Shown in pieces: positions 8,896 to 18,769 of a DNA stretch of 64,000 bases. How positions within the stretch are numbered: the first letter of the stretch is position 1; each line of letters starts with the position of its first letter. Under the pieces are notes generated by a model. It ran no database searches. It was not told where the DNA came from and worked only from the letters and a program-made list of their open reading frames with translations. The stretch comes from Aquimarina rhabdastrellae (lineage in GTDB: Bacteria > Bacteroidota > Bacteroidia > Flavobacteriales > Flavobacteriaceae): the NCBI GenBank assembly GCA_947387485.1, contig CANDNT010000011.1:87618-151617 (forward strand). The letters are read 5' to 3'. A program made the position numbers and the translations under genes.

Positions 8896-9903
8896 CTATT
8901 TTGATTCTAATTTTTCTAATCGTGATTGAAAACTAGAAAGCTTTTTATTTAGTATTTCTAATTCTTTATTTTTTTCTTCTAGCTTTTCTATCTTCTTTTC
9001 TTGCTGAATCGTATATAATGTTAATTCTTCGATTTTTTGAAGAAGCCTGGCATCCATTTTACCTAAGAATATTCCGTTTTCTTCAACATCTTTGGCACTA
9101 GGAATATCTTTTAAATGCCCTTTTTCTTCTATGTATCTTTCAACTTCTTCTAGTGTTGGTAATTGATAATCATCATAGAAAACAAAATCGGACCATCCTG
9201 TTTCTACCTTTATTTCTTTTGCTCTAATTTCACCATTTACAGCTAATTTCCAAGAACCAGGATTATTTGTACCTATACCCACATTTCCACTATTATAATA
9301 TATTTTAGAGCTATTATGCTCCCATAAACTATTACCTGATGAAGAAGAGATTAAACCTTGATAAGGACTTACTGCTTCAGGATGAATAAATACTAATTCA
9401 GATACTCCTAATCTACCATTTGCTCCAACTGCCGAGTAAAATGTATATCTTAATTTTGTGTAAGCTCCCGGATTAGGAATCTTCTTAAAAAATTTTCTGC
9501 TAGTATAATCTTGTGTAGAATAATCAGCAATTACCCTCCAAGTATTAGCTGATTCATAAGTATCATATCCTTCAATTTTAAACCTACTAGCTTGCCAATA
9601 TCTAGTAGTCCACCCAACCCATGCTCCTAATTGAGTATGTTGATAAGGTAAATTTTCTATCAAAATTACTGTTGGATCAGACGGCGTTGGTGCCGTTGTG
9701 GTATATGACGGTACATATCTACCATCAAATAATAGTCCTAAATCTAATCGTGCAGAACCTGTTTGTGTTACATTAAATGAATTATTTGCATTAAAAAGAA
9801 CATTATGTTCCATTCCTACAGGAAATTCGTTACTTGTAAATGTTTGTGCGTTTGTTGTAAGGGAAATCGCTATCGTAAAGATAGTTAATAGTAGCTTCTT
9901 CAT
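8896..9903 (-). CDS. Secreted protein with tail-fibre/S74-like C-terminal region
   Basis: About 335 residues from the ATG at 9903, where a clear signal peptide begins (MKKLLLTIFTIAISLTTNAQ). A longer frame to 9978 adds 25 residues with no sense. The C-terminal third has NVGIGTNNPGSWKLAVNG, then SDFVFYDDYQLPTLEEVERY and GHLKDIPSAKDVEENG, the typical end of secreted Bacteroidota proteins related to the tail-spike S74 domain. A coiled coil (about 60 residues, Glu/Lys/Leu rich) closes it. It probably forms a trimeric surface structure; the middle part is beta-rich and unassigned. Confidence 0.65.
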   Translation of the reverse strand: MKKLLLTIFTIAISLTTNAQTFTSNEFPVGMEHNVLFNANNSFNVTQTGSARLDLGLLFDGRYVPSYTTTAPTPSDPTVILIENLPYQHTQLGAWVGWTTRYWQASRFKIEGYDTYESANTWRVIADYSTQDYTSRKFFKKIPNPGAYTKLRYTFYSAVGANGRLGVSELVFIHPEAVSPYQGLISSSSGNSLWEHNSSKIYYNSGNVGIGTNNPGSWKLAVNGEIRAKEIKVETGWSDFVFYDDYQLPTLEEVERYIEEKGHLKDIPSAKDVEENGIFLGKMDARLLQKIEELTLYTIQQEKKIEKLEEKNKELEILNKKLSSFQSRLEKLESK

Positions 9904-10113
9904 TGCTATTGTTAATTGATTTGACGAATTGTTATAAGATACAAAATCTAATAGATTACAAATATACGTTTTTACCATAATAATTAATACTATTCATTTT
10001 AATATTTAGCATACCCTATCATTATTCATCAATCCTATCTATTAATTCACATTATTTTGATATTTCTTTAAGAGTTAAAGCATAAAAAACTTTCGATATT
10101 TGGCAAAAAACTC

Positions 10114-12387
10114 TTGAAAACACTTTTTACAATTCTTTCATTTTTAGCTATTCAATTTGTTGTTGCCCAACAAATAGATGGTAAATTCATCGATCAAATC
10201 ACGCAAATTCCCATCATTGATGTTACTCTTGTCAATACTACTACTCAAGATACCATACCAGTTTCTAATGGTTACTTTTCTATAAATAAAATAGAAGTTG
10301 AAACTACTTTTATTGCTAGCGCAAAAGGATATTATCCAAAAAGTTTTGTAGTTACCACTTCTCCATATCTTATCATCAGTTTACAACCACAATATCAACA
10401 ATTAGAAGAAGTCGCTATACAACAAGCTACTATTCCTAAAAAAGTAAAACAAAGCGCTAAGGCTATTCACATACTTTCTGCAAGTGATTTACAACAAAAC
10501 TCTGGTGTAGATTATGCTACTATCTTAAATACTGTTCCAGGTGTTTTTATGCAAAGTGGTGCTTTAAATACGAATCGAATAAGTATACGTGGTATTGGGG
10601 CTCGTAATCTTTTTGGTACTGCTAATATACGTGCATATTTTGGTGATATTCCTTTAACCGATGGTAATGGTGCTTCGGCTATAGAAGATTTAGAATTGGA
10701 ATCTATTTCGCAAATTCAGATTCATAAAGGTCCATCTTCTAGTAGTTTTGGTGTTGGTTTAGGAGGTACGATTTTGCTTTCGCCCAAAAAAACTTCATAT
10801 CAAAATACTCAACTTTCTTCTACTTATACTATAGGTAGTTATGGCTTACAAAAAACTAGTTTAGGTTTTGCTACTCATAAAAACAATGCCGATTTCAATC
10901 TCCTATATAGTAATACGCATCAAGATGGTTATCGTGAAAACAATACCTACAATCGAAACACTTTTACAGGAAGCGGTACATTTAGCTTAAGTGAAAAAGA
11001 TGAACTCACTTTTCTTGCTAGTTATATTGATCTTAAAGCTTTTATTCCCAGTTCGCTTAGCCAAGAAAACTTTGAAAACGATCCTAGATCTGCTGCTTTT
11101 ACTTGGGGTCGAGCCAAAGGATTTGAAGATGCTCAAAATTTCTTATTAGGTAGTTCTTGGCAACATAAATTCAATGATAAACTCTCGGTATACACTAGTA
11201 TATTTGGTCGACATCATAAGAATGACGAGCCTCGTCCTTTTAATATTCTTACAGAAGAAGCTACTTCTTATGGAATTCGTTCACGTATCTTAGGTAATCA
11301 TAAACTTAAACAAATAAAGGTAAAGTGGACGGTTGGTGGTGAATTCTTTAATGAGCATTACAACGGACAAACATTTGAAAACTTATATCAAGATTTTCCT
11401 GTAGGAACTGGTAGTGTTCAAGGTACTATCTTATCAGACCTAGATGAAACCCGTAGTTATTATAATTTGTTTGCCGAAACTCAAATCCATCCACATTCAC
11501 AATGGTATATTACTATAGGTACTCATCTTAATCAAACTCAATACACCATTACAAATCAACTGGCAAATACTCCCAAAACAACATTTGATTATGATCCTAT
11601 CCTTTCTCCTAAACTAGGTGTTTCCTATATTTTGAATGACCAATTTAATTTTTATGGAACAATTGCTCACGGTTTTTCGACTCCTACAGCTAGTGAAACA
11701 CTATTACCTGATGGTCTTTTTAATCCGGATTTAGCCCCTGAAACTGGATGGAATCTTGAATTTGGTAGCCGTTTTAATGCTCTAAATAAACAAGTTCAAG
11801 GTAGTTTTGCTATTTATCGTATGTGGGTAAATGATTTATTAGTAACTCGCCGTACTCCAGACGATAACTTCTTTGCTATTAATGCTGGAAAAACTATTCA
11901 TGATGGTATTGAATTAGATCTTAATTACCTACTCATTCAAACAGATGACATAACACTAACAGCAAATATGAATACGGCTATTTATAATTATCGTTTTGAC
12001 GAATTTATTGATGATGATGAGGATTTTTCTGGTAATGATCTTACAGGTGTTCCTGATTGGGTACGTAATTTTGGAGCATCTCTACAATACAAGAATTACT
12101 ATGCAAACGCCAACTTTAGACAAGTAGGTCAAATTCCGGTTAACGATCAAAATTCATTGTATAGTGATGTTTATGAATTATTAAATGCCAAAATAGGTTA
12201 TCGACATATCTTATTTAAACATTTTAATCTGAATGCTTTCTTTGGTGTAAATAATATTCTAGATAAACGTTATGCCTCTCAAATTCAAATTAATGCTAGA
12301 GGTTTTGGCGGTAATGCTCCACGCTATTTTTATCCTGGATTACCTATTCATGTTTATGGAGGTATTAACATAAATTATAATTTTTAA
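10114..12387 (+). CDS. TonB-dependent receptor
   Basis: A 757-residue outer-membrane receptor. The start is a TTG at 10114 that opens a clean signal peptide (KTLFTILSFLAIQFVVAQ). Residues about 20-90 form a carboxypeptidase-regulatory-like domain, 105-220 the plug (SGVDYATILNTVPGVF, ISIRGIG, IHKGPSSSSFGVG), and the rest a 22-strand barrel ending in the aromatic YGGININYNF. It imports a ligand using TonB energy. It is followed 59 bases later by a PQQ-type sugar dehydrogenase and then a cytochrome c, so the ligand could be PQQ or a sugar. That link is inference. Confidence 0.85.
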   Translation: MKTLFTILSFLAIQFVVAQQIDGKFIDQITQIPIIDVTLVNTTTQDTIPVSNGYFSINKIEVETTFIASAKGYYPKSFVVTTSPYLIISLQPQYQQLEEVAIQQATIPKKVKQSAKAIHILSASDLQQNSGVDYATILNTVPGVFMQSGALNTNRISIRGIGARNLFGTANIRAYFGDIPLTDGNGASAIEDLELESISQIQIHKGPSSSSFGVGLGGTILLSPKKTSYQNTQLSSTYTIGSYGLQKTSLGFATHKNNADFNLLYSNTHQDGYRENNTYNRNTFTGSGTFSLSEKDELTFLASYIDLKAFIPSSLSQENFENDPRSAAFTWGRAKGFEDAQNFLLGSSWQHKFNDKLSVYTSIFGRHHKNDEPRPFNILTEEATSYGIRSRILGNHKLKQIKVKWTVGGEFFNEHYNGQTFENLYQDFPVGTGSVQGTILSDLDETRSYYNLFAETQIHPHSQWYITIGTHLNQTQYTITNQLANTPKTTFDYDPILSPKLGVSYILNDQFNFYGTIAHGFSTPTASETLLPDGLFNPDLAPETGWNLEFGSRFNALNKQVQGSFAIYRMWVNDLLVTRRTPDDNFFAINAGKTIHDGIELDLNYLLIQTDDITLTANMNTAIYNYRFDEFIDDDEDFSGNDLTGVPDWVRNFGASLQYKNYYANANFRQVGQIPVNDQNSLYSDVYELLNAKIGYRHILFKHFNLNAFFGVNNILDKRYASQIQINARGFGGNAPRYFYPGLPIHVYGGININYNF

Positions 12388-12446
12388 TCTATAGATTCTT
12401 TGTATTTTTCTTTCGAAAAGGAAATACGTAAATAAATTATTTGATT

Positions 12447-13568
12447 ATGAAATCTATTTTCTCTCTTGTTTTCTTGTCTATCATAGGGTTGAGTTCATGT
12501 GCTCAGCAACCTAAAGCTAATGATATTCCTGTTGAAAATGATCCAAAAAATTATACTACAGCATTAGTAGTATCAGACTTATCTATACCGTGGGGAATGA
12601 CTTGGCTACCTGATGGTAGTATGCTTATTACTGAAAAAAGTGGTTCTTTGATTCATTTTAAAAATGGAAAAAAGATCGAAATCAGTAATGTACCTGAAGT
12701 ATATTTACGTAATCAAGGTGGTTTACTTGATATAGAAATACATCCAGATTATAAAAAGAATGGATGGTTATATCTTACGTATTCCTCTAAAGAAGGTACT
12801 GAAAAAGGTGGAAATACTGCTTTGATTAGAGCTCAACTGAAAGATAATGCACTTGTTAATATAGAAACTTTATATAAAGGAAGTCCTAATACGACCAAAG
12901 GACATCATTTTGGTTCTCGTATCGAGTTTGACAATCAAGGGTATCTTTATTTTTCTATTGGAGATCGTGGTGCTCGTGATGTTAATCCACAAGATGTTAC
13001 TCGTGATGGTGGAAAAATCTATCGTTTACATGATGACGGACGTATTCCTAAAGACAATCCTTTTGTTGCTACTCTTAATGCAAAAAAGGCTGTTTTTTCT
13101 TTTGGACATCGCAACCCTCAAGGAATGGCAAAAAATCCAAAAGATGGTACGATATGGGTTCATGAACATGGTCCTCGTGGTGGTGACGAAATCAATATTA
13201 TCCAGAAAGGAAATAACTATGGTTGGCCTGTTATAACGTATGGTATAAACTATAGTGGTACCAAAATCACTGATGAAACCAAAAAACTTGGTATGCAACA
13301 ACCGCTATATTATTGGGTTCCATCTATAGCTCCTAGCGGAATGGCTTTTATCTCTAGTGATCGTTACCCTCAGTGGGAAAATAGCTTAGTGGTAGGTTCT
13401 CTTAAATTTCAGTACTTAGAACTACTAACCTTAAAAAACAATACTGTAGTAAAGCGTCAAAAGTTATTAGAAGATATTGGTCGTGTGCGTAATGTTGCTC
13501 AGGGTCCTGATGGTTATTTATATGTAGCTGTTGAAGGTAAAGGTATTGTAAAAATCATTCCTAATTAA
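12447..13568 (+). CDS. PQQ-dependent sugar (aldose) dehydrogenase, lipoprotein
   Basis: A 373-residue protein from the ATG at 12447. The signal ends in a lipobox (GLSSC), so it should be anchored in an envelope membrane. The body is the six-bladed propeller of the glucose/sorbosone dehydrogenase family: GGLLDIEIHPDY, HHFGSRIEFD, YFSIGDRGARD, GHRNPQGM, EHGPRGGDEIN and the ending DGYLYVAVEGKG all match. These enzymes oxidise aldoses with PQQ and pass electrons to a cytochrome. The next gene encodes a cytochrome c, fitting that role. The exact sugar is unknown. Confidence 0.85.
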   Translation: MKSIFSLVFLSIIGLSSCAQQPKANDIPVENDPKNYTTALVVSDLSIPWGMTWLPDGSMLITEKSGSLIHFKNGKKIEISNVPEVYLRNQGGLLDIEIHPDYKKNGWLYLTYSSKEGTEKGGNTALIRAQLKDNALVNIETLYKGSPNTTKGHHFGSRIEFDNQGYLYFSIGDRGARDVNPQDVTRDGGKIYRLHDDGRIPKDNPFVATLNAKKAVFSFGHRNPQGMAKNPKDGTIWVHEHGPRGGDEINIIQKGNNYGWPVITYGINYSGTKITDETKKLGMQQPLYYWVPSIAPSGMAFISSDRYPQWENSLVVGSLKFQYLELLTLKNNTVVKRQKLLEDIGRVRNVAQGPDGYLYVAVEGKGIVKIIPN

Positions 13569-13610
13569 TTTTTTTCATAATCTAGGTATTTTTATTTAAC
13601 AACAACATTT

Positions 13611-14051
13611 ATGAAATTTATTCTATTTATTTTTTCTACATTTTTTGGCTTTGCTTATTGGAATATCACTACTCCAACTACAACACAAACATATACCATA
13701 ATAGATACACAAGATGTATTAAAAGAGAGTGTTGCACGTGGTGCCGAAGTCTATGCCGATTTTTGTATGCAATGCCATATGGCCGAAGGTGAAGGTGTTC
13801 CTAATTCTTTTCCTCCACTAGCTAAATCTGATTGGATAAAAAACAAAAGAAAAGCGAGCATACAGGCTATTAAATACGGTCTTAAAGGAGAAATTACTGT
13901 AAACGGAAAAACATATAACAATATCATGACTCCTATGGGGTTAGAAGACGAAGAGATTGCCGATGTTATGAACTACATCATGAATAACTGGGGTAATACT
14001 CAAAAAAACATAGTCACGCCAGCAGAAGTTGCAAAGGTTAAAAAGTCTTAA
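13611..14051 (+). CDS. Monohaem cytochrome c
   Basis: A 146-residue exported protein with an N-terminal signal or anchor (about residues 1-20) and one haem motif, CMQCH, near residue 53. A Met ligand is offered by IMTPMG near residue 103. It matches class I cytochromes c of the cbb3-subunit or dehydrogenase-partner type. Its place 42 bases after the sugar dehydrogenase suggests it accepts electrons from that enzyme. It converges with the next gene with 9 bases between. Confidence 0.85.
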   Translation: MKFILFIFSTFFGFAYWNITTPTTTQTYTIIDTQDVLKESVARGAEVYADFCMQCHMAEGEGVPNSFPPLAKSDWIKNKRKASIQAIKYGLKGEITVNGKTYNNIMTPMGLEDEEIADVMNYIMNNWGNTQKNIVTPAEVAKVKKS

Positions 14052-14060
14052 ATCAATATA

Positions 14061-14519
14061 TTATTCAGCAATAGTAGTGTGTTTATCTTTTCTATGATAT
14101 TCAAACATTTCTATTGCTGTTTTTAACATTCCTATAAATCCAATACCTAATACAATTATACCTATAGATAATTCTTGAAGTTTAGCATTTGTCTCTCCTA
14201 GATAACCTATCATTCCATAAATAATAAATACAGCTGTCATTATTGACATAAAAATTAAGAATAATTTTCCTTTTGTAGGACTCTCCCATATTTTTCTAGA
14301 AAGCTTGTTCTGTGTTTTTGTCGTATCCTGAAGAGTAGAAAAGCTTATAGCTAACCCCATAAATATCAACATATTATTTAAACTCTTAAAAACCATATCA
14401 ATACTTTCTTTGTCTCCTTCAATTCCCTCAAAATGAGGTTTAAATGCAAAGTATAAAGCAACTATCATTAATGGATATTGTAAATAACTGATATAATGGA
14501 AAAATAGTTTAATGTTCAT
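14061..14519 (-). CDS. Four-helix membrane protein of unknown function
   Basis: A 152-residue protein with four predicted membrane helices (about residues 7-27, 46-64, 83-103 and 115-135) and a basic loop between the second and third (TKTQNKLSRKIWESPTKGK). I recognise no domain. Similar small membrane proteins are widespread in flavobacteria with no known role. It sits alone and converges with the cytochrome gene. Confidence 0.55.
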   Translation of the reverse strand: MNIKLFFHYISYLQYPLMIVALYFAFKPHFEGIEGDKESIDMVFKSLNNMLIFMGLAISFSTLQDTTKTQNKLSRKIWESPTKGKLFLIFMSIMTAVFIIYGMIGYLGETNAKLQELSIGIIVLGIGFIGMLKTAIEMFEYHRKDKHTTIAE

Positions 14520-14582
14520 TTTTTGAATTTTATATGCAGCTAAATATACTATTTATCTCATATTATCAAGTATTTAAAGATT

Positions 14583-14619
14583 AAAAAGACTCTTAACTAC
14601 TATTGCCAAGAGTCTTTTT
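14583..14619 (-). terminator. Strong Rho-independent terminator
   Basis: AAAAAGACTCTT (14583-14594) is the reverse complement of AAGAGTCTTTTT (14608-14619) around a 13-base loop. The T run on the minus strand follows the stem, 36 bases after the peroxidase stop. It could also serve the plus strand. Confidence 0.85.
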
Positions 14620-14655
14620 TGCTTTCCCCAAAAAGCATTCCCCCAAATATTTATT

Positions 14656-15879
14656 TTATTTAAAAGGATCAGACCACTTTTCGTTTATATATACATCTGT
14701 TCCTGATAGCGTTCTTAAAAAAGCGGTAAGTTGTTCCATTTCTTGAGTCGTCATATCCAGAAATTGAGGATTCCCTCCTGGTGTTAATCTTCTATCTAGA
14801 TTAGTGTTTCCTGTTACTCTAGAAATACTATTGTAATGTTCTAAGGTAGCACTTAAATCTCCTCCTGTTTCCATTCCGTTATGAAACAATCCACCGTTTA
14901 ATGTACCATCAATTTTCATGATATCTCTTAAACTAGGCGAACGTGTAACGTCTATATCTATTCCTATTCCTGTTAATGTTTCTACCATTCCGTTATTACG
15001 TGAATCTGGATCTATATCAAATTCTGGAGCACGATGACATACCATACAATTTACTCCTCCACTTGTTCTTCTCGATACAGTAACTCCATTAATTGTTGTA
15101 GTTTCAAATTCAAAATTTGTGCTAAACAATAATTTTCCAGCATTTTCATCGGCAGTAAAATTGGGGAAATCCTGTCTATGGTTATTTACTTGACTTCGTC
15201 CTATATCATATTTGGAATCAAAGGACTGAATACTTCTTATAAATTGTGCTAAAGCATTTTGAATTCTAGTTTCTGTAATCTCTTCATCTCCAAAAGCACT
15301 TCTAAATAATACTTCATAATAAGGAAGCTCTCCTAATTTTATAATCATATCAGTTAAATCTGGAGCGCCATCTGTACCACTAAAGCCCATCTCTGCATGA
15401 TCTTGAATTGGCATGGTTGTTTGTTCTTCTAGTGTAGTAGCTCTTTCGTCCCAAAAGAATCTAGTTTCTTCTGCAAATCGCGTATTAATTAAACGCATAG
15501 AATGTCTTCCTGTCTGTCCATTAACACCTGTACTTGCTTGTGCTATATCTCCAAAAGCATTTGTTTGTTGATGGCAACTTGCACAAGAGATTGTATTATT
15601 TGTCGATAGGTTTTTATCATAAAAAAGGACTCTTCCTAATGTTGCTGCTTCATCTGTAATAATATTATTTGTAGTATTATCTTTGGTTATATATCCAGGT
15701 ACAGTTTGATTTTCATAATTTAATAACTCACTCAAATCAATATTTAATACTTCGTCTATAATGTTTTGATCACTATTAATCTCTTCATTAGTTTCATCTA
15801 TAGGAATATAATCGGTTGTTTCGTTGTCTGAGCATGAGAGTAATATAATTGTTATTAAGGCTAAAGCAAATCTTTTCAT
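14656..15879 (-). CDS. Di-haem cytochrome c peroxidase (MauG family) lipoprotein
   Basis: A 407-residue lipoprotein; the signal ends LLSC. Two haem motifs are present, CASCH (about residue 100) and CMVCH (about residue 278), with the family text GRVLFYDKNLSTNNTISCAS and FHNGMETGGDLSATLEHYN. These enzymes reduce hydrogen peroxide in the periplasm with electrons from small cytochromes, or in MauG forms modify a protein cofactor. A quinoprotein oxidase that would release peroxide is encoded at the left edge, but this gene is not in its operon. It ends at a strong terminator. Confidence 0.85.
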   Translation of the reverse strand: MKRFALALITIILLSCSDNETTDYIPIDETNEEINSDQNIIDEVLNIDLSELLNYENQTVPGYITKDNTTNNIITDEAATLGRVLFYDKNLSTNNTISCASCHQQTNAFGDIAQASTGVNGQTGRHSMRLINTRFAEETRFFWDERATTLEEQTTMPIQDHAEMGFSGTDGAPDLTDMIIKLGELPYYEVLFRSAFGDEEITETRIQNALAQFIRSIQSFDSKYDIGRSQVNNHRQDFPNFTADENAGKLLFSTNFEFETTTINGVTVSRRTSGGVNCMVCHRAPEFDIDPDSRNNGMVETLTGIGIDIDVTRSPSLRDIMKIDGTLNGGLFHNGMETGGDLSATLEHYNSISRVTGNTNLDRRLTPGGNPQFLDMTTQEMEQLTAFLRTLSGTDVYINEKWSDPFK

Positions 15880-15971
15880 ATAAAAGAATTTAGGAGTTAT
15901 ATAGCTTTAGACTTCAAAAATGTTAAAAAGTTTAACACCATCATAAAAAAAACAAAAATATTTTAGCCCAA

Positions 15972-16012
15972 AATAAACAAAAGCCCCTGTAAACTATAGA
16001 TTTACAAGGGCT
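15972..16012 (-). terminator. Rho-independent terminator of the lipoprotein gene
   Basis: AGCCCCTGTAAA (15982-15993) pairs with TTTACAAGGGCT (16001-16012) with one mismatch. On the minus strand the stem is followed by TTTTGTTTATTTT. It lies 23 bases after the stop at 16035. Confidence 0.8.
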
Positions 16013-16034
16013 CAAAATTTTATAAAATAATTCT

Positions 16035-17054
16035 TTATTCTATACCTAAATATGGATTATATGTATAAGTTTTACTAAAATTACCCAAACCATTAAAATA
16101 AACATCCACAAGGTGAGCAGGATATTTTGCTAAACCACCGGCTAATAATCCTGTTCCTCCACCATCATTTTTATCATCCCAATTCCATGGTGCATTTGCT
16201 GTTCCTGAACCATATGATTTTCTAAATGAGTTGCAATTATTAAATAATCTACTATTGCAACGTTCCTCCCACATTCCTTCAGACTTGTATATATCAACCA
16301 ATTGATACTGTACAAATCGATCGTATACATCGTTAGGCACTTCGCTTGTTGTTTTACTAGGGTAATAAATTACATAATCGCTACCTCTTGGTTTTAACTT
16401 TGAATATGCTTTTATTCCATGGCCTTTGGCTTCTGCTGCTGTCTCAAAACGCTGTACACCATCATATTGTTTTAATGATAATGTTCCATCTATATCCTCA
16501 TTACCATCTCTTAATCCAGAATTTGGTGCTTTAAATGAGAAAAAATCACTGTGAAAAACAGTTACTATTCCTAACGCTTCTCCATATGTCGAGTTGTCTT
16601 TTTTTACAATTGTTAACACGCCTTCTAAATCATTTTCATGTTCATCTAATCGATATAAAAAGAAAATATCTGTCCAATCTCTAGGGTGAAAAAATGCGTA
16701 AATGATGAAATAGTGTGTTGTTGTTTCTACTACAGAATAATAACTCACAGCTTCTGCGGCTTTTGTTTTAATATTATCCCAATTATTGGTCGCATTTAAG
16801 TCACCATCAAAATCATATCTTGTGATATAATCTGCTTTTCCACTTAATCCATGCGAACCTGTTTTGTCTACATCTTGATAATGAATTGGAGCGTGGTGAT
16901 AAGCTAAATCCAAATAGAATTGCTGTCTATTTTGTTGTTTTGTTGTCCTTGTTAATTCAAGCTGTTTGTGTTCTAATTCTTCATTTAATACATTATCTTC
17001 CTCACACCCCATTGCTATGATACTTATAAGCAATATTAGTAATAACTTTTTCAT
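16035..17054 (-). CDS. Lipoprotein of unknown function with NPP1-like motif
   Basis: A 339-residue lipoprotein (signal ending IIAMGC). The middle holds FFHPRDWTD and DEHENDLEG, reminiscent of the GHRHDWE-type motif of NPP1/necrosis-inducing-like proteins and of Vps62-type domains, but the match is weak. The C-terminus has four Gly-rich turns and the short NAPWNWDD. It is probably a secreted or surface protein. I do not assign a function. It is monocistronic, bounded by its own terminator. Confidence 0.5.
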   Translation of the reverse strand: MKKLLLILLISIIAMGCEEDNVLNEELEHKQLELTRTTKQQNRQQFYLDLAYHHAPIHYQDVDKTGSHGLSGKADYITRYDFDGDLNATNNWDNIKTKAAEAVSYYSVVETTTHYFIIYAFFHPRDWTDIFFLYRLDEHENDLEGVLTIVKKDNSTYGEALGIVTVFHSDFFSFKAPNSGLRDGNEDIDGTLSLKQYDGVQRFETAAEAKGHGIKAYSKLKPRGSDYVIYYPSKTTSEVPNDVYDRFVQYQLVDIYKSEGMWEERCNSRLFNNCNSFRKSYGSGTANAPWNWDDKNDGGGTGLLAGGLAKYPAHLVDVYFNGLGNFSKTYTYNPYLGIE

Positions 17055-17242
17055 GTTTACGTTAATTTAGTTTTGAAATTTTATTTTGATTCTAGAATAT
17101 TTGATTCATCTTTTAAAACCCAATTACTTCGTTTGGGTAATGCTATACTTATGATATAATTTTCTTTAATCTCACTTATGATTTGATACTGAGAAAAATT
17201 ATTCATTAAAAAGTGATACTGGAAAATCTTATTTTTATTATA

Positions 17243-17817
17243 CTATACTTTGGTGATTTCAAATAATTGAAAAGAGGTCATCAATCCTGTTTTTAGAACT
17301 TTGGAAATTGCTTCTTTGGCTGTCCATAATAATCCGTATCGAATATTTTCAGGTATAGATTGTGTTAAACTTAATTCTCTAAGTGTACATTGTTTAGCTA
17401 CGACTTCATAATTTAATTTATCTCCATTAATTTCGATATCAATAGCCATAGGATGTCCTACTTCACAAACTACTACTGCTGCACAATCATTTTTATGACT
17501 TATACTAAGTTGAATCTGTTCGTAACTATTTAATTGTAACAAAGGCTGTCCAAAAACTCCTGATTTTACTTCTACAGCCTTGTAATCTATCTGACATAGG
17601 GTCTGTACAGCAATTTTTGAAGAATTCTACCTAAAAGAAATTGGTGTTGCTTATTTTTAATTTTATACGTGTCGTACTGTAATAATTCTGACGATGTTAA
17701 ATATGTTTCTTTTACTATTTCGCAACTTTTAAAATCAGCTTGAAGCACTATAACTTTCGCTTTAAGTATAATTTCTTCTCTATATAAAACGAGATATTTT
17801 TGCTCTATTTTAAACAC
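17243..17817 (-). pseudogene. 4'-phosphopantetheinyl transferase, frameshifted
   Basis: Two reading frames together make one Sfp-type transferase of about 190 residues. The first (17817 to 17587) holds FLLGRIL, and the second continues with KIAVQTLCQIDYK, then LSISHKND, the metal-binding MAIDIE and WTAKEA. The break is one missing base in a run of five T (17614-17618). Metal ligands (Asp and Glu of IDIE, Glu of KEA) are intact, so either the gene was broken recently or the base is a sequencing slip. It follows an ABC-2 permease gene by 1 base. A second, intact transferase is in the polyketide cluster at 20947. Confidence 0.75.
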
Positions 17818-17818
17818 T

Positions 17819-18769
17819 TTATGTTTTTGAATACGATATTTTTCGTGTTTTTGCTTTAAGATTTCTTATTGATATTGCACTTGCAATTAACATTGCATAT
17901 ATCGCTACTAATACTATAAAATTAAGCATGCATGTTAGCGTTACTTGTTCGGATTTTACCATGCTTGTAATCCATAACTCTGAGATGTATGAGGATGGAA
18001 CTATTTTTGCAATATATTGTGCCAAGACTGTCATATTATCTAATGGTAATATCAAATTACTCAACAAGATATCTGGAAGTATCATAACCATAATCTTTTG
18101 CAAACGCTTTTCTTTACTCTTGGTTTTAAAAAACATCAATCTGGTTATACATAAATTGACCAAAATAAATAACAACATTGTTCCTGATGCTACTACAAAA
18201 TTCTGTTTCATTTGTAAAACACCTAGTATTTGTGCCAAGCCAGTATACATATAAAATAATATCAAGCTTACCATAAATGACAAAAGAAAGCTCTTTTTAT
18301 GTTTTTTCGTTTTTTGATATATCCAGAAATATAAAAGCTTTGATAAGGTTCCTAAAAAAATAATTAAAAACCCACTCAACAGGTATTTTTGAAACCAATT
18401 TATAGCAGTTATTCCATAGACTGTTTTGCTCTTGTCTACTTCTTTTTTGACATAATCATCAAAAAGAAAAAATGATAACATATTATCTTTTTGAAACACT
18501 AACGTAACCTCTTCTTCTTTTTCTTGATGAGCATGTATTTCTGCCAAAAAAACTTTTTGTTCTATCTCATAATCTCCTGCTACATGCACCTTCAGTTTTT
18601 TTACTACCTCCTGAGCTTCTATATATTCACGGATATATTCTGTTTGATATTTTTTTTGAATAAATACATCTATAGGTTTTTCATATGATTTTCCTGCATT
18701 AGAAAATAACACTAGTAATAATGGAAAAATAAATAGCCAAAATCCATATTTTTTAATAATATATTTCAT
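17819..18769 (-). CDS. ABC-2 type transporter permease
   Basis: A 316-residue membrane protein with a signal-anchor helix, a large extracytoplasmic loop (about residues 30-115) and five further helices, the layout of an ABC-2 permease. LFSNAGKSYE and SSYISELWITSM fit the family. No ATPase gene is adjacent in the window, so its partner is unknown. The phosphopantetheinyl transferase gene begins 1 base downstream, which points to one transcript, perhaps a remnant of a secondary-metabolite locus. Confidence 0.65.
   Translation of the reverse strand: MKYIIKKYGFWLFIFPLLLVLFSNAGKSYEKPIDVFIQKKYQTEYIREYIEAQEVVKKLKVHVAGDYEIEQKVFLAEIHAHQEKEEEVTLVFQKDNMLSFFLFDDYVKKEVDKSKTVYGITAINWFQKYLLSGFLIIFLGTLSKLLYFWIYQKTKKHKKSFLLSFMVSLILFYMYTGLAQILGVLQMKQNFVVASGTMLLFILVNLCITRLMFFKTKSKEKRLQKIMVMILPDILLSNLILPLDNMTVLAQYIAKIVPSSYISELWITSMVKSEQVTLTCMLNFIVLVAIYAMLIASAISIRNLKAKTRKISYSKT

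Noticed and set aside
10055..10102. Promoter in front of the TonB receptor (TTTTG and GATATTTG)
   Set aside because: Spacing is about 35 bases, too long for the flavobacterial consensus, and the second box has a mismatch.
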